Source of the DNA: Azospirillum sp. RU38E
GTDB taxonomy: Bacteria > Pseudomonadota > Alphaproteobacteria > Azospirillales > Azospirillaceae
NCBI RefSeq assembly: GCF_900188385.1
Contig: NZ_FZOI01000029.1
Location: 1-41,062, forward strand
DNA: 41,062 nucleotides
Reading direction: 5' to 3'
Position 1 is the first letter of the stretch, and every line of letters starts with the position of its first letter. The position numbers and the translations under genes were made by a program. Below are positions 24,497-31,748 of this stretch, in pieces. The notes beneath the pieces are model-generated. The model saw only the letters and a program-made list of their open reading frames with translations, did no database searches and was not told the origin of the DNA.

Positions 24497-25492
24497 CTAC
24501 GGCAGCAGCACCGCTGCCCCGGTAAAGGCACCGGCCCGCAGGTCGGCCAGTGCCTCATTGGCGCGGATCAGCGGATAGGCATGGATTTCCGTATGGAGGG
24601 GGATGCGCCCCGCCAGTTCCAGGAATTCCAGCGCATCCTGCCGCGTCAGGTTGGCGACCGACAGCAATTGCCGTTCCTGCCATAACAGGTGATAGGGCAT
24701 GGCGGGTATATCGCTCATATGGATGCCGGCGCAGACGACACGCCCGCCCGGCTTGACCGCGGTCAGGGCCGCCGGCACCAGGGCGCCGATCGGGGCGAAC
24801 AGGATGGCGGCATCCAGTGGTTCCGGCCCCGGCGCGTCAGACGGGCCGGCCCAGTCCGCCCCCATCCGCAGGGCGAAATCCATCGCCGCCGCATCGCCCG
24901 GCCGCACAAAGGCACAGACCCGCCGTCCCTGCGCCTTGGCCACCTGGGCGATGATATGGGCGGCCGCCCCAAAACCATAAAGCCCCAGCCGCTTCCCATC
25001 CCCCGCCATCCGCAGGGCGCGATAGCCGATCAGCCCGGCGCAGAGCAGCGGGGCGGCGGCCGCATCGCTGTACCCGTCCGGGATGGCGAAACAGAAACGG
25101 GCATCAGCCAGAATATGGCTGGCATAGCCGCCGGCCAGCGTATAGCCGGTGAAGCGTGCCTCCGGGCATAGATTCTCCCGGCCTTCGTGACAGGCATCGC
25201 AATTGCCGCAGGCCCAACCCAGCCAGGGCACGCCCACCCGCTGGTCAAGCTGGAACCCGTCCACCCCGCTGCCAATGGCAGCTATCCTGCCCACCACCTC
25301 ATGCCCCGGCACCAGCGGCAGGGCGGGGTGGGGCAGTTCCCCATCCACCACATGCAGGTCAGTGCGGCAGACCCCACAGGCACAGACGCGGATCAGCAGC
25401 TGGCCGGGTCCGGGGGCGGGCACCTGATGCCATTCCAGCACCAGCGGCTGGCCCGGTTGTTTCAGCACCATGGCCGGATGTTTGCTTTCCAT
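24497..25492 (-). CDS. zinc-dependent alcohol dehydrogenase (MDR family)
   Basis: A 331-residue NAD(P)-dependent enzyme. The catalytic zinc site is visible in CGVCRTDLHVVDGEL (about 35-50) and PGHEVVG (about 62-68). The structural zinc lobe reads GWACGNCDACHEGRENLC (about 92-110). The nucleotide site is GLYGFGAAAHIIAQVAKAQG (about 168-188). It resembles the AdhP-like, ethanol/propanol-using dehydrogenases often induced when oxygen is low. ATG 25492 has GGGAGG at ideal distance. The promoter region is shared with the divergent phosphorylase gene and holds an FNR-type box and a separate inverted repeat. Confidence 0.9.
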   Translation of the reverse strand: MESKHPAMVLKQPGQPLVLEWHQVPAPGPGQLLIRVCACGVCRTDLHVVDGELPHPALPLVPGHEVVGRIAAIGSGVDGFQLDQRVGVPWLGWACGNCDACHEGRENLCPEARFTGYTLAGGYASHILADARFCFAIPDGYSDAAAAPLLCAGLIGYRALRMAGDGKRLGLYGFGAAAHIIAQVAKAQGRRVCAFVRPGDAAAMDFALRMGADWAGPSDAPGPEPLDAAILFAPIGALVPAALTAVKPGGRVVCAGIHMSDIPAMPYHLLWQERQLLSVANLTRQDALEFLELAGRIPLHTEIHAYPLIRANEALADLRAGAFTGAAVLLP

Positions 25493-25504
25493 GACATACC
25501 TCCC

Positions 25505-25528
25505 TCGGATCGTTATAGATCGATCCGA
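25505..25528 (-). promoter_or_regulatory. inverted repeat in the adh leader
   Basis: TCGGATCG (25505-25512) and CGATCCGA (25521-25528) form an exact 8-bp dyad with an 8-base AT-rich spacer, ending immediately upstream of the adh Shine-Dalgarno sequence. It could be an operator over the adh promoter or a leader hairpin. Confidence 0.45.
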
Positions 25529-25561
25529 TAGTTATCATGCGCCACCCCATCCCACCCCACC

Positions 25562-25575
25562 TTGACCCACATCAA
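25562..25575. promoter_or_regulatory. FNR/FixK-type binding site between adh and the phosphorylase gene
   Basis: TTGACCCACATCAA, flanked by CC and GG as at the phaC site, matches TTGAY-N4-ATCAA. It lies about 79 bases before the phosphorylase ATG (25654) and about 70 bases before the adh ATG (25492), so it could serve either or both divergent units. Confidence 0.75.
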
Positions 25576-25653
25576 GGCGGCGGTTCCTTTTCCGGGTCTA
25601 TCGTGGAAACACGGCGGAAGACGAAACCATTCCGCCGGTTAACGGGTGGAAAA

Positions 25654-27180
25654 ATGCTGAAACTGAAGCGGGTGGGTGTCGATACGCGGCAGGAGAATGT
25701 GGCCTTCCTGTCCCGCCACTGCACCATCTATCGCGCGGCGGAATTTGCCGGGCTGGAAAAGGTGGAAGTGGCGGCCAACGGTCACCGGATCATCGCCGAT
25801 CTGGTGATGGTGGATGATCCGGCCTTGTTGGGCTCTGGTGCGCTGGGCCTGTCGACCACCGCCTTCAACCATTTCGGGATGCCGGAGGATACGGCGGTCC
25901 GCCTGAAACATGCTACCCCCGCCCGCAGCCGCGACGCGCTGCACGCCAAGATCCAGGGCAGTGAACTGGGGCCGGACCAGTTCGCGGCCATTATCGACGA
26001 TATCGCCCATCACCGCTATTCACGGGTGGAGGTGGCGGCCTTCATCGTCGCCTGCGGTGGTTTCATGACCACGGCTGAAACCCTGCACCTGACCCGTGCC
26101 ATGGTAGCGGCCGGTGACCGGCTCACCTGGGGAAACGGGGTGGCTGCCGGCGGGCTGGTGGTGGACAAGCATTGTATCGGCGGTATTCCGGGCAACCGCA
26201 CCTCCATGATCGTGGTGCCCATTGTCGCGGCCCATGGTTTGCCCATCCCCAAAACCTCTTCCCGCGCCATCACCTCCCCCGCCGGCACGGCGGACACGAT
26301 GGAGGTGCTGGCCAATGTGGAGGTCGGGCTGGAGCAGATGCGCGACATCGTGCGGGAGGTGAAGGGCTGTCTGGTCTGGGGCGGCCATGTCCGCCTGTCG
26401 CCGGCCGATGATGTGCTGATTTCGGTGGAACGGCCGCTGAATATCGACACGCGCGAACAGATGGTCGCCTCCATCCTGTCCAAGAAGCTGGCGGCCGGCT
26501 CCACCCATCTGGTGATCGATGTGCCCATCGGCCCCTCGGCCAAGGTGCGCACCCAGAATGACGCGCTGCGCCTGCGCAAGCTGTTTGAATATGTCGGCGA
26601 TGCCATCGGGTTGAACCTGCGGGTCACCATGACCGATGGCAGCCAGCCGGTGGGCAATGGCATCGGCCCGGTGCTGGAGGCGCGCGATGTGATTGCCGTG
26701 CTGGAGAACCGGCCGGAAGCACCGGTGGATTTGCGCGAACGCGCCCTGGCGCTGGCCGGGCGTATTCTGGAATTTGATCCCGCCCTGCGCGGCGGGGCCG
26801 GCATGGCGCGGGCGCGCGAACTGCTGGCCTCGGGCGCGGCGCTGACCACCATGCACAAGATCATGGAATTGCAGGGCAAACCCCCGCGGGAGGCCCGGCT
26901 GGGCCACCTGTCGCGGGAGATTGTGGCCGAGCATGATGGCACCGTGGGCGCCATCGACTGCTACCGCATCGCGCGCATTGCCCGGCTGGCCGGCGCCCCC
27001 TTTGATGCCGGGGCCGGCATCGACCTGCTGAAAAAGGTCGGCAGCTTCGCCCAGGCAGGCGAACCGCTCTACCGAATTTATTCCGATACCGAAACAGATT
27101 TTCGTTTCGCCTGCGGAATGGCTGCTGAAGACAGCGGCTTCACCCTGGGCACTCCCCCGAAAGCCACAGAGGCAGCCTGA
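25654..27180 (+). CDS. thymidine phosphorylase family protein, type 2 (AMP-phosphorylase-like)
   Basis: A 508-residue phosphorylase of the nucleoside phosphorylase II superfamily. It is longer than DeoA (about 440) because of an 80-residue N-terminal domain, as in archaeal AMP phosphorylases. Landmarks: HHRYSRVEVAAFIVACGGF, DKHCIGGIPGNRTSMIVVPI (about 170-190), the phosphate/sugar motif KTSSRAITSPAGTADTMEVL (about 203-222), WGGHVRLSPADD and TDGSQPVGNGIGPVLEARDV. It would split a nucleoside or NMP with phosphate into a base and a sugar (di)phosphate. The true substrate (thymidine or NMP) cannot be set by sequence alone. ATG 25654 follows GGTGGA. It overlaps the MBL gene by one base and sits behind an FNR-type box. 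Confidence 0.88.
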   Translation: MLKLKRVGVDTRQENVAFLSRHCTIYRAAEFAGLEKVEVAANGHRIIADLVMVDDPALLGSGALGLSTTAFNHFGMPEDTAVRLKHATPARSRDALHAKIQGSELGPDQFAAIIDDIAHHRYSRVEVAAFIVACGGFMTTAETLHLTRAMVAAGDRLTWGNGVAAGGLVVDKHCIGGIPGNRTSMIVVPIVAAHGLPIPKTSSRAITSPAGTADTMEVLANVEVGLEQMRDIVREVKGCLVWGGHVRLSPADDVLISVERPLNIDTREQMVASILSKKLAAGSTHLVIDVPIGPSAKVRTQNDALRLRKLFEYVGDAIGLNLRVTMTDGSQPVGNGIGPVLEARDVIAVLENRPEAPVDLRERALALAGRILEFDPALRGGAGMARARELLASGAALTTMHKIMELQGKPPREARLGHLSREIVAEHDGTVGAIDCYRIARIARLAGAPFDAGAGIDLLKKVGSFAQAGEPLYRIYSDTETDFRFACGMAAEDSGFTLGTPPKATEAA

Positions 27181-28784
27181 TGACCGATACCCATCCCAGC
27201 GATCCGACCATCAGCTTCCACGGGGCGGCGGGTGGTGTCACCGGCTCCTGCTTCCTGATCCGCCATGCCATGGGCAGCCTGCTGCTGGATTGTGGCCTGT
27301 TCCAGGGCCCGAAGACGGAGCAGGAGCTGAATTACCGCGACTTCGCCTTTGATGTGACGGAGCCGGCGGCCCTGGTGCTGACCCATGCCCATATTGATCA
27401 TAGCGGGCTGATCCCCAAGCTTTACCGCCATGGTTTCCAGGGGCCGGTCGTCACCACCCATGGCACGGCCGATCTGTTGACCTTCATGCTGCCGGACAGC
27501 GGCCATATCCAGGAAACGGAGGTGCGCTACCTGAACCAGCGCAACCGCCAGCGCGGCCGGCGGGAGGTGGAGCCGATCTATAGCAGGAGGGATGCCGAAC
27601 GCTGCCTGTCGCATATCCGCGCGGTGGACCGCGATGTCTGGGTGGATGTGGCACCCGGCGTGCGGGCGCGTTTCTGGGATGCCGGGCATATCCTGGGGTC
27701 CGCTTCGGTGGAACTGGAATTGCCGGGGGCCGATGGGCCGGTGCGCATGGTGTTTTCCGGCGATCTGGGTCCGGGTGACAAGCCGTTCCACCCGGACCCC
27801 AACGGCCCCGCCCGGCCTGACTGGCTGGTGGTGGAATCCACATATGGCGGGCGGGAACGCCCGGTGATTGATGCCACCAGCCGCCGGCTGATCCTGGCGG
27901 AGGAATTGCGCGCGGCCCTGAAGCGCGGCGGGCCAGTGGTGATCCCTGCCTTTGCCGTGGAACGCACCCAGGAACTGCTTTACGATCTGGATTTGCTGTT
28001 CGACAGCAAGGAACTGCCAGCGGTGGAGGTGTTCCTGGACAGCCCGCTGGCCGTCAATGTCACCCGCATTTTCGACAAGCATCTGCCGGATGTGAACCAG
28101 CCCGGCACGCCCGCCCCCTTCAGCCGCCGGAACCTGCATCTGATTGAGGAGGTGGAGGCATCGAAGCGGCTGAACCGGCTGACCGGCAATGCCATCATCA
28201 TTGCCGCCTCGGGCATGTGCGAGGCGGGGCGCATCCGTCACCATCTGAAAAACCACCTATGGCGCAACAGTGCCACGGTGCTGCTGGTGGGCTATCAGGC
28301 GCCGGCCACGCTGGGCCGGCTGTTGCAGGATGGCGTCTCCCGCGTGCGCATCCATGGGGAAGAGGTGGAGGTCCGGGCCACCATCCGCACCATCGATGCC
28401 TATTCCGGCCATGCCGACCGCGCCGCCCTGATGCATTGGATACTGGCCCGCCTGCCGGTTGCCGGCGGTATCTTCCTGGTGCATGGGGAGGATCAGGAAC
28501 GGGTGGCGCTCCGCGCCAGCCTGATCGAGGCCGGGCTGGACGGCAACAAGATCCACCTGCCGGGCCTGGATGAGGCCTGGAGCCTGACCCCGCGCGGTGC
28601 CAAGCCCATGACCCCGACCCATCCGCCCCGCATTGACAAGGCAGCGGTCGCCAAACCCGACTGGCACAATGACTATGCCGCCACCGTGCTGGCGCTGGCA
28701 GACAATGTGCGCAAGATGCGGGATGACAAGCAGCGGGCGGCGCTGCTGGCCAAGGTGCGGGCGGTGCTGGAGACGGGGGAATAA
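27180..28784 (+). CDS. MBL-fold beta-CASP metallo-hydrolase (RNA-processing exonuclease type)
   Basis: A 534-residue protein of the bacterial Ysh1/CPSF73-like group. The metallo-beta-lactamase core has HGAAGGVTGSCFLI, the zinc motif THAHIDHSG (about 64-72), DAGHILGSASVEL (about 167-179) and FSGDLGP. The beta-CASP part has ESTYGGRER, IPAFAVERTQELLY, DSPLAVNVTRIF, ASGMCEAGRIRHHLKNHLW and the terminal DAYSGHADR with VHGEDQERVAL. Such proteins cut or trim RNA in the cytosol. Translation is coupled to the phosphorylase (TGATG), and both seem driven by the FNR-type box upstream, linking RNA breakdown with nucleotide phosphorolysis. It converges with the TIM-barrel gene, 16 bases apart. Confidence 0.9.
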   Translation: MTDTHPSDPTISFHGAAGGVTGSCFLIRHAMGSLLLDCGLFQGPKTEQELNYRDFAFDVTEPAALVLTHAHIDHSGLIPKLYRHGFQGPVVTTHGTADLLTFMLPDSGHIQETEVRYLNQRNRQRGRREVEPIYSRRDAERCLSHIRAVDRDVWVDVAPGVRARFWDAGHILGSASVELELPGADGPVRMVFSGDLGPGDKPFHPDPNGPARPDWLVVESTYGGRERPVIDATSRRLILAEELRAALKRGGPVVIPAFAVERTQELLYDLDLLFDSKELPAVEVFLDSPLAVNVTRIFDKHLPDVNQPGTPAPFSRRNLHLIEEVEASKRLNRLTGNAIIIAASGMCEAGRIRHHLKNHLWRNSATVLLVGYQAPATLGRLLQDGVSRVRIHGEEVEVRATIRTIDAYSGHADRAALMHWILARLPVAGGIFLVHGEDQERVALRASLIEAGLDGNKIHLPGLDEAWSLTPRGAKPMTPTHPPRIDKAAVAKPDWHNDYAATVLALADNVRKMRDDKQRAALLAKVRAVLETGE

Positions 28785-28800
28785 TGATCGGTCGGGTGCT

Positions 28801-29646
28801 TTACCGCACACCCAGATAATCCAGGGACTGCGCCAGCCCGGCTTCCGGGTTGGCGCTTTCATCCTCCAGCACGAACCAATCCACCTTGCCGGCGGCGGCG
28901 AACAAGGCTGGCCAGTCGACCGCCCCCTGGCCGACAGGCACGAAATCGGCCTTGTCCGCCCGTCCATCGCTGCTGGTTGCGGCCCCGCGCCGGATGTCTT
29001 TCACATGCAGCATCCGGATACGGTCGGGGTATCGATGCAGCAGGGCCGCCGGGTCGGCCCCTGCCCGGACCACCCAGAACACATCCATTTCCACCGTTAC
29101 ACAGGCCGGGTCGGTGGCCGCCATCAACCGGTCGAACAGGCTGCTGCCCTGATCAGCCCCTGCCAGCTCATAGCCATGGATATGGTACATCAACCCGATG
29201 CCGGCGGCCCTCAGCGCCGGACAGGCAGCATTATAGGTGGCGGCCACCTGATCCATTACCTGAGCCGTCAGGGGTTCCGGCCCCGGCTTCACCCAGGCCA
29301 CCCCGACATAAGACAGTTTCAGCGCCTTGGCCCGGTCGATGATGCCGGGCAGGTCGGTTTTCAGGTCGGACAGTTGCACATGGCTGCCGATGGCGCGCAG
29401 CCCTGCCTTGTCCAGCGCGCGACCCCAGCCCTCTGCCGTCTGGCCCGGCATCGGGTAAAGCTCCACCTGCCGCAGCCCCATGGCATGGACCTTGGCCAGC
29501 GTGCCATCCAGATCGGCTTTCAACCCGTCATGCAGGCTGTAGAGCTGCAGGCCCAGCTTCTCCGGGGCGATGCGCGGGGTGGCATGGGCGGGCAAAGCCA
29601 AGCCGCCGGCCAGCAGCAGGGCTGCGAGAGATTTTGTCAGGCCCAT
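28801..29646 (-). CDS. exported sugar isomerase/epimerase-like TIM-barrel protein
   Basis: A 281-residue protein with an N-terminal signal peptide (K then LAALLLAGGLALPAHA, cleavage near residue 22). The mature part fits the xylose-isomerase-like TIM-barrel family (sugar phosphate isomerase/epimerase): KLGLQLYSLHDGL, MGLRQVELYP, GLRAIGSHVQL, YHIHGYEL, VTVEMDVFWVVRAG, RIRMLHVKDI and WFVLEDESA. Metal ligands of the family (Glu, Asp, His, Glu) appear at these places. Substrate is unknown, perhaps a 3-keto sugar. It is downstream of the DUF1080 gene with a 12-base gap, so they form one operon and likely act together in the periplasm. Confidence 0.87.
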   Translation of the reverse strand: MGLTKSLAALLLAGGLALPAHATPRIAPEKLGLQLYSLHDGLKADLDGTLAKVHAMGLRQVELYPMPGQTAEGWGRALDKAGLRAIGSHVQLSDLKTDLPGIIDRAKALKLSYVGVAWVKPGPEPLTAQVMDQVAATYNAACPALRAAGIGLMYHIHGYELAGADQGSSLFDRLMAATDPACVTVEMDVFWVVRAGADPAALLHRYPDRIRMLHVKDIRRGAATSSDGRADKADFVPVGQGAVDWPALFAAAGKVDWFVLEDESANPEAGLAQSLDYLGVR

Positions 29647-29658
29647 GAATTTGTCTCC

Positions 29659-30612
29659 TCACTCGGATACCAGCCGGGGCAGGCTGCGGATCGGTTCCAG
29701 GGTGATGTTGCGGAAATAGGTATCCGCCCCTTCCGATTGCAGTTGGATATGCCCCTGCGTCAGCGGTACGGGCTTGCCATCCACCGTATCACGGCGCGAC
29801 AGGCCCCAGACTTCCATCACGGGCACGCCGTTCACCACATGGATGGCCCGGTCGCCCAATACGTAAAGATCCAGCACATTCCACTGGCCGGCTGGCTTCT
29901 CGGCATCGATGGCGGCTTCCACATTCCAGGCGGGCTGCGTGACCGAGACTTCCTTGCCGTCCGGCATATAGCGGCGCTGCGGATAGATGATGGCAGGATC
30001 GTGCCCAGCCTTGGTGTGGATGCCGACATGGGTGCCCACCGGCACAACCATGCCGACGGAGCCCAGCATGATCTCGAACTCCACCGCCGCCATCCAACTG
30101 CCAAAGACGGCCCCCGGTGCCCCATGGGAATGGTAGAGCAAGCCGTTATTTCGTGGCTTGTCGGCGCGCGGGGCATGGCGCTCCCGCCCCCATTTATATT
30201 CCAGGCGCAGATGATAATCGCCATAGAGGCCCTGGTGGACGATGCCGCCCCAGATTTTCCCGGTGATGAAGAGGGCGGGCGCACCCTCTTCCATCACTAC
30301 GTTGAAAATGCCGAACCGATCCTGGTTCAGCCCATAGGTCGGGGCCGGATCGGGCTTGAACGTATGGGCCGGGTCGGCATAGCCCAGCCAACTGTCCCAG
30401 CCATCCAGGTTCTTGCCGTTGAACAGGCTGATGGTGGGGCCGGCAGGGGCGGGAATATCCACCAGCCGCTGCGGCCGATAGTGAAAGGCCGGGTCGCCGG
30501 CGATGGCAGCCGCCTGGGCCTTGTCGATCTTCTCTGCGTCCGCCGCAGGGCTGGTCATGGTCCACAGAAAGCTGAGGGCGGCCAGCAACGGCCGCCATGC
30601 CCGGTAACACAT
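29659..30612 (-). CDS. exported DUF1080 protein (3-keto-disaccharide hydrolase family)
   Basis: A 317-residue protein with a signal peptide (RAWRPLLAALSFLWTMTSPAADA) and a concanavalin-like DUF1080 fold: ISLFNGKNLDGWDSW, GQWNVLDLYVLGDRAIHVVNGVPVMEV and GHIQLQSEGADTYFRNITLEPI are the typical blocks. Family members are known or proposed to cleave 3-keto-glycosides or bind sugars. ATG 30612 has GGGAGG nine bases upstream and is preferred to the ATG at 30645. It is larger than many single DUF1080 domains because of a long insert around GLLYHSHGAPGAVFGSWM. It heads an operon with the TIM-barrel gene. Confidence 0.87.
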   Translation of the reverse strand: MCYRAWRPLLAALSFLWTMTSPAADAEKIDKAQAAAIAGDPAFHYRPQRLVDIPAPAGPTISLFNGKNLDGWDSWLGYADPAHTFKPDPAPTYGLNQDRFGIFNVVMEEGAPALFITGKIWGGIVHQGLYGDYHLRLEYKWGRERHAPRADKPRNNGLLYHSHGAPGAVFGSWMAAVEFEIMLGSVGMVVPVGTHVGIHTKAGHDPAIIYPQRRYMPDGKEVSVTQPAWNVEAAIDAEKPAGQWNVLDLYVLGDRAIHVVNGVPVMEVWGLSRRDTVDGKPVPLTQGHIQLQSEGADTYFRNITLEPIRSLPRLVSE

Positions 30613-30716
30613 TCGTTGTTTCCTCCCGATCCTGACTTTGGACAATGCTTGACAGCGCTGTCACAATTCAGGCTAACGGGAAAGCGGGACGGTGCCAACA
30701 GGAAACGGTTGCTGGT

Positions 30717-31517
30717 TTAAAGCCCGGTTTCGATCCGGCGGATATAAGTCAGCACCAACTGGCGGATCAGCGTGGGGGCCATGCGCAACAACTCATCGAA
30801 CCGGTGGCGGGGGATCACCTCGCATACCGTATGTTCGACGGCGGTGACACTGGCCGCGCGGTTGGCATTGCGCAACAGGGCCATTTCGCCGAACACGCCG
30901 CCCGGTCCGACCTGGGCCAGCACCTGCACCTCATCCTCAAGTGTTTCCTTCCACACCTCCACCAGCCCGCTTTGCACCAGATAGGCATAATGGCCTTCAT
31001 CGCCGCGGCGGAAGATCACCCGGCCTGCCGGGTAGGTCTCCCGCCGCAGCAGCTTGTAGGTTCGTTCGGAAACGATGGGGTCGCCATCCAGCATCGGGTC
31101 GCTGGCGGGGGCCGGGATGCCATTGATACTGCGCAGGGTACGGATCAGTGAGCGCAGAACGAAGCGCACCAGCGGTGGGCTGGCCTTCATCTGCCGGGCC
31201 ACCAGATCGGGGGAGATCATCACCAGCCGCGTCGGCTCCATGGTGGCGATGCAGGCTGAACGGGGCGCATTGTCCAGCAACCCCATTTCCCCGGCTATTT
31301 CCCCCGGTCCCAAGACGGCCAGCCGGTGTTTACTGCCGTTGACAGCGCGGAAAACCTCCACCCGGCCGCCGGCGATCAGAAAGGCCGCCCCGGACCGGTC
31401 GCCCTCCTTGACCAACAGCTTGCCGGGGCCGACCTCAATCTCTTCCAATCGCTTGTCCTCTTCACGTCCAGCGCGTCTCTGAAAACTGGGCGCCCGAAAA
31501 TACGTTGGTAGGATCAT
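30717..31517 (-). CDS. protein with two cyclic-nucleotide-binding domains
   Basis: A protein of about 266 residues made of two tandem CNB domains. Domain A: LLVKEGDRSGAAFLIAGGRVEVF ... GEIAGEMGLLDNAPRSACIA. Domain B: VIFRRGDEGHYAYLVQSGLVEVW ... GGVFGEMALLRNANRAASVT. Both keep the phosphate-cassette G-E and Arg that bind cAMP or cGMP. The chain ends right after domain B, with no helix-turn-helix, kinase, channel or transmembrane part, so it is not a CRP/FNR activator. The start is uncertain: ATG 31517 lacks a good Shine-Dalgarno sequence, and upstream TTG/ATG codons to 31580 are in frame. It is divergent from tpsB. Confidence 0.82.
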   Translation of the reverse strand: MILPTYFRAPSFQRRAGREEDKRLEEIEVGPGKLLVKEGDRSGAAFLIAGGRVEVFRAVNGSKHRLAVLGPGEIAGEMGLLDNAPRSACIATMEPTRLVMISPDLVARQMKASPPLVRFVLRSLIRTLRSINGIPAPASDPMLDGDPIVSERTYKLLRRETYPAGRVIFRRGDEGHYAYLVQSGLVEVWKETLEDEVQVLAQVGPGGVFGEMALLRNANRAASVTAVEHTVCEVIPRHRFDELLRMAPTLIRQLVLTYIRRIETGL

Positions 31518-31664
31518 TGACGGCAAGCCCGTTGCGGCGGTGCGGCATTCGGCCCGGTGCCGGTTTCCTGTCATCACCAAGCATGAATGGCAAATAGGTC
31601 GATATTAATCCTAGGTTGTAAATATTCTCGACACAGCATAATGACATTCAGGGGTGGTCGCGGC

Positions 31665-31694
31665 TTGCATCGTTGGTCAAGGCTGATCTTTATA
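31665..31694 (+). promoter_or_regulatory. possible promoter of the tpsB-tpsA operon
   Basis: A locally AT-rich stretch holds TTGCAT (31665-31670) and TTTATA (31689-31694) spaced by 18 bases, followed by an AT-rich run to 31712. This could be a sigma-70-like promoter, about 55 bases before the tpsB start codon. Weak matches; supported mainly by position. Confidence 0.3.
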
Positions 31695-31748
31695 TACAGA
31701 ATAGATAAAATCCTGGATTTTGGCGCTCTTCGCAGCCTACATCTTTTG

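Noticed and set aside
28633-30720. A 695-codon plus-strand open frame
   Set aside because: It runs opposite to the exported TIM-barrel and DUF1080 genes, which both have signal peptides, family motifs and good starts. The His/Gln/Pro-rich translation looks like antisense.
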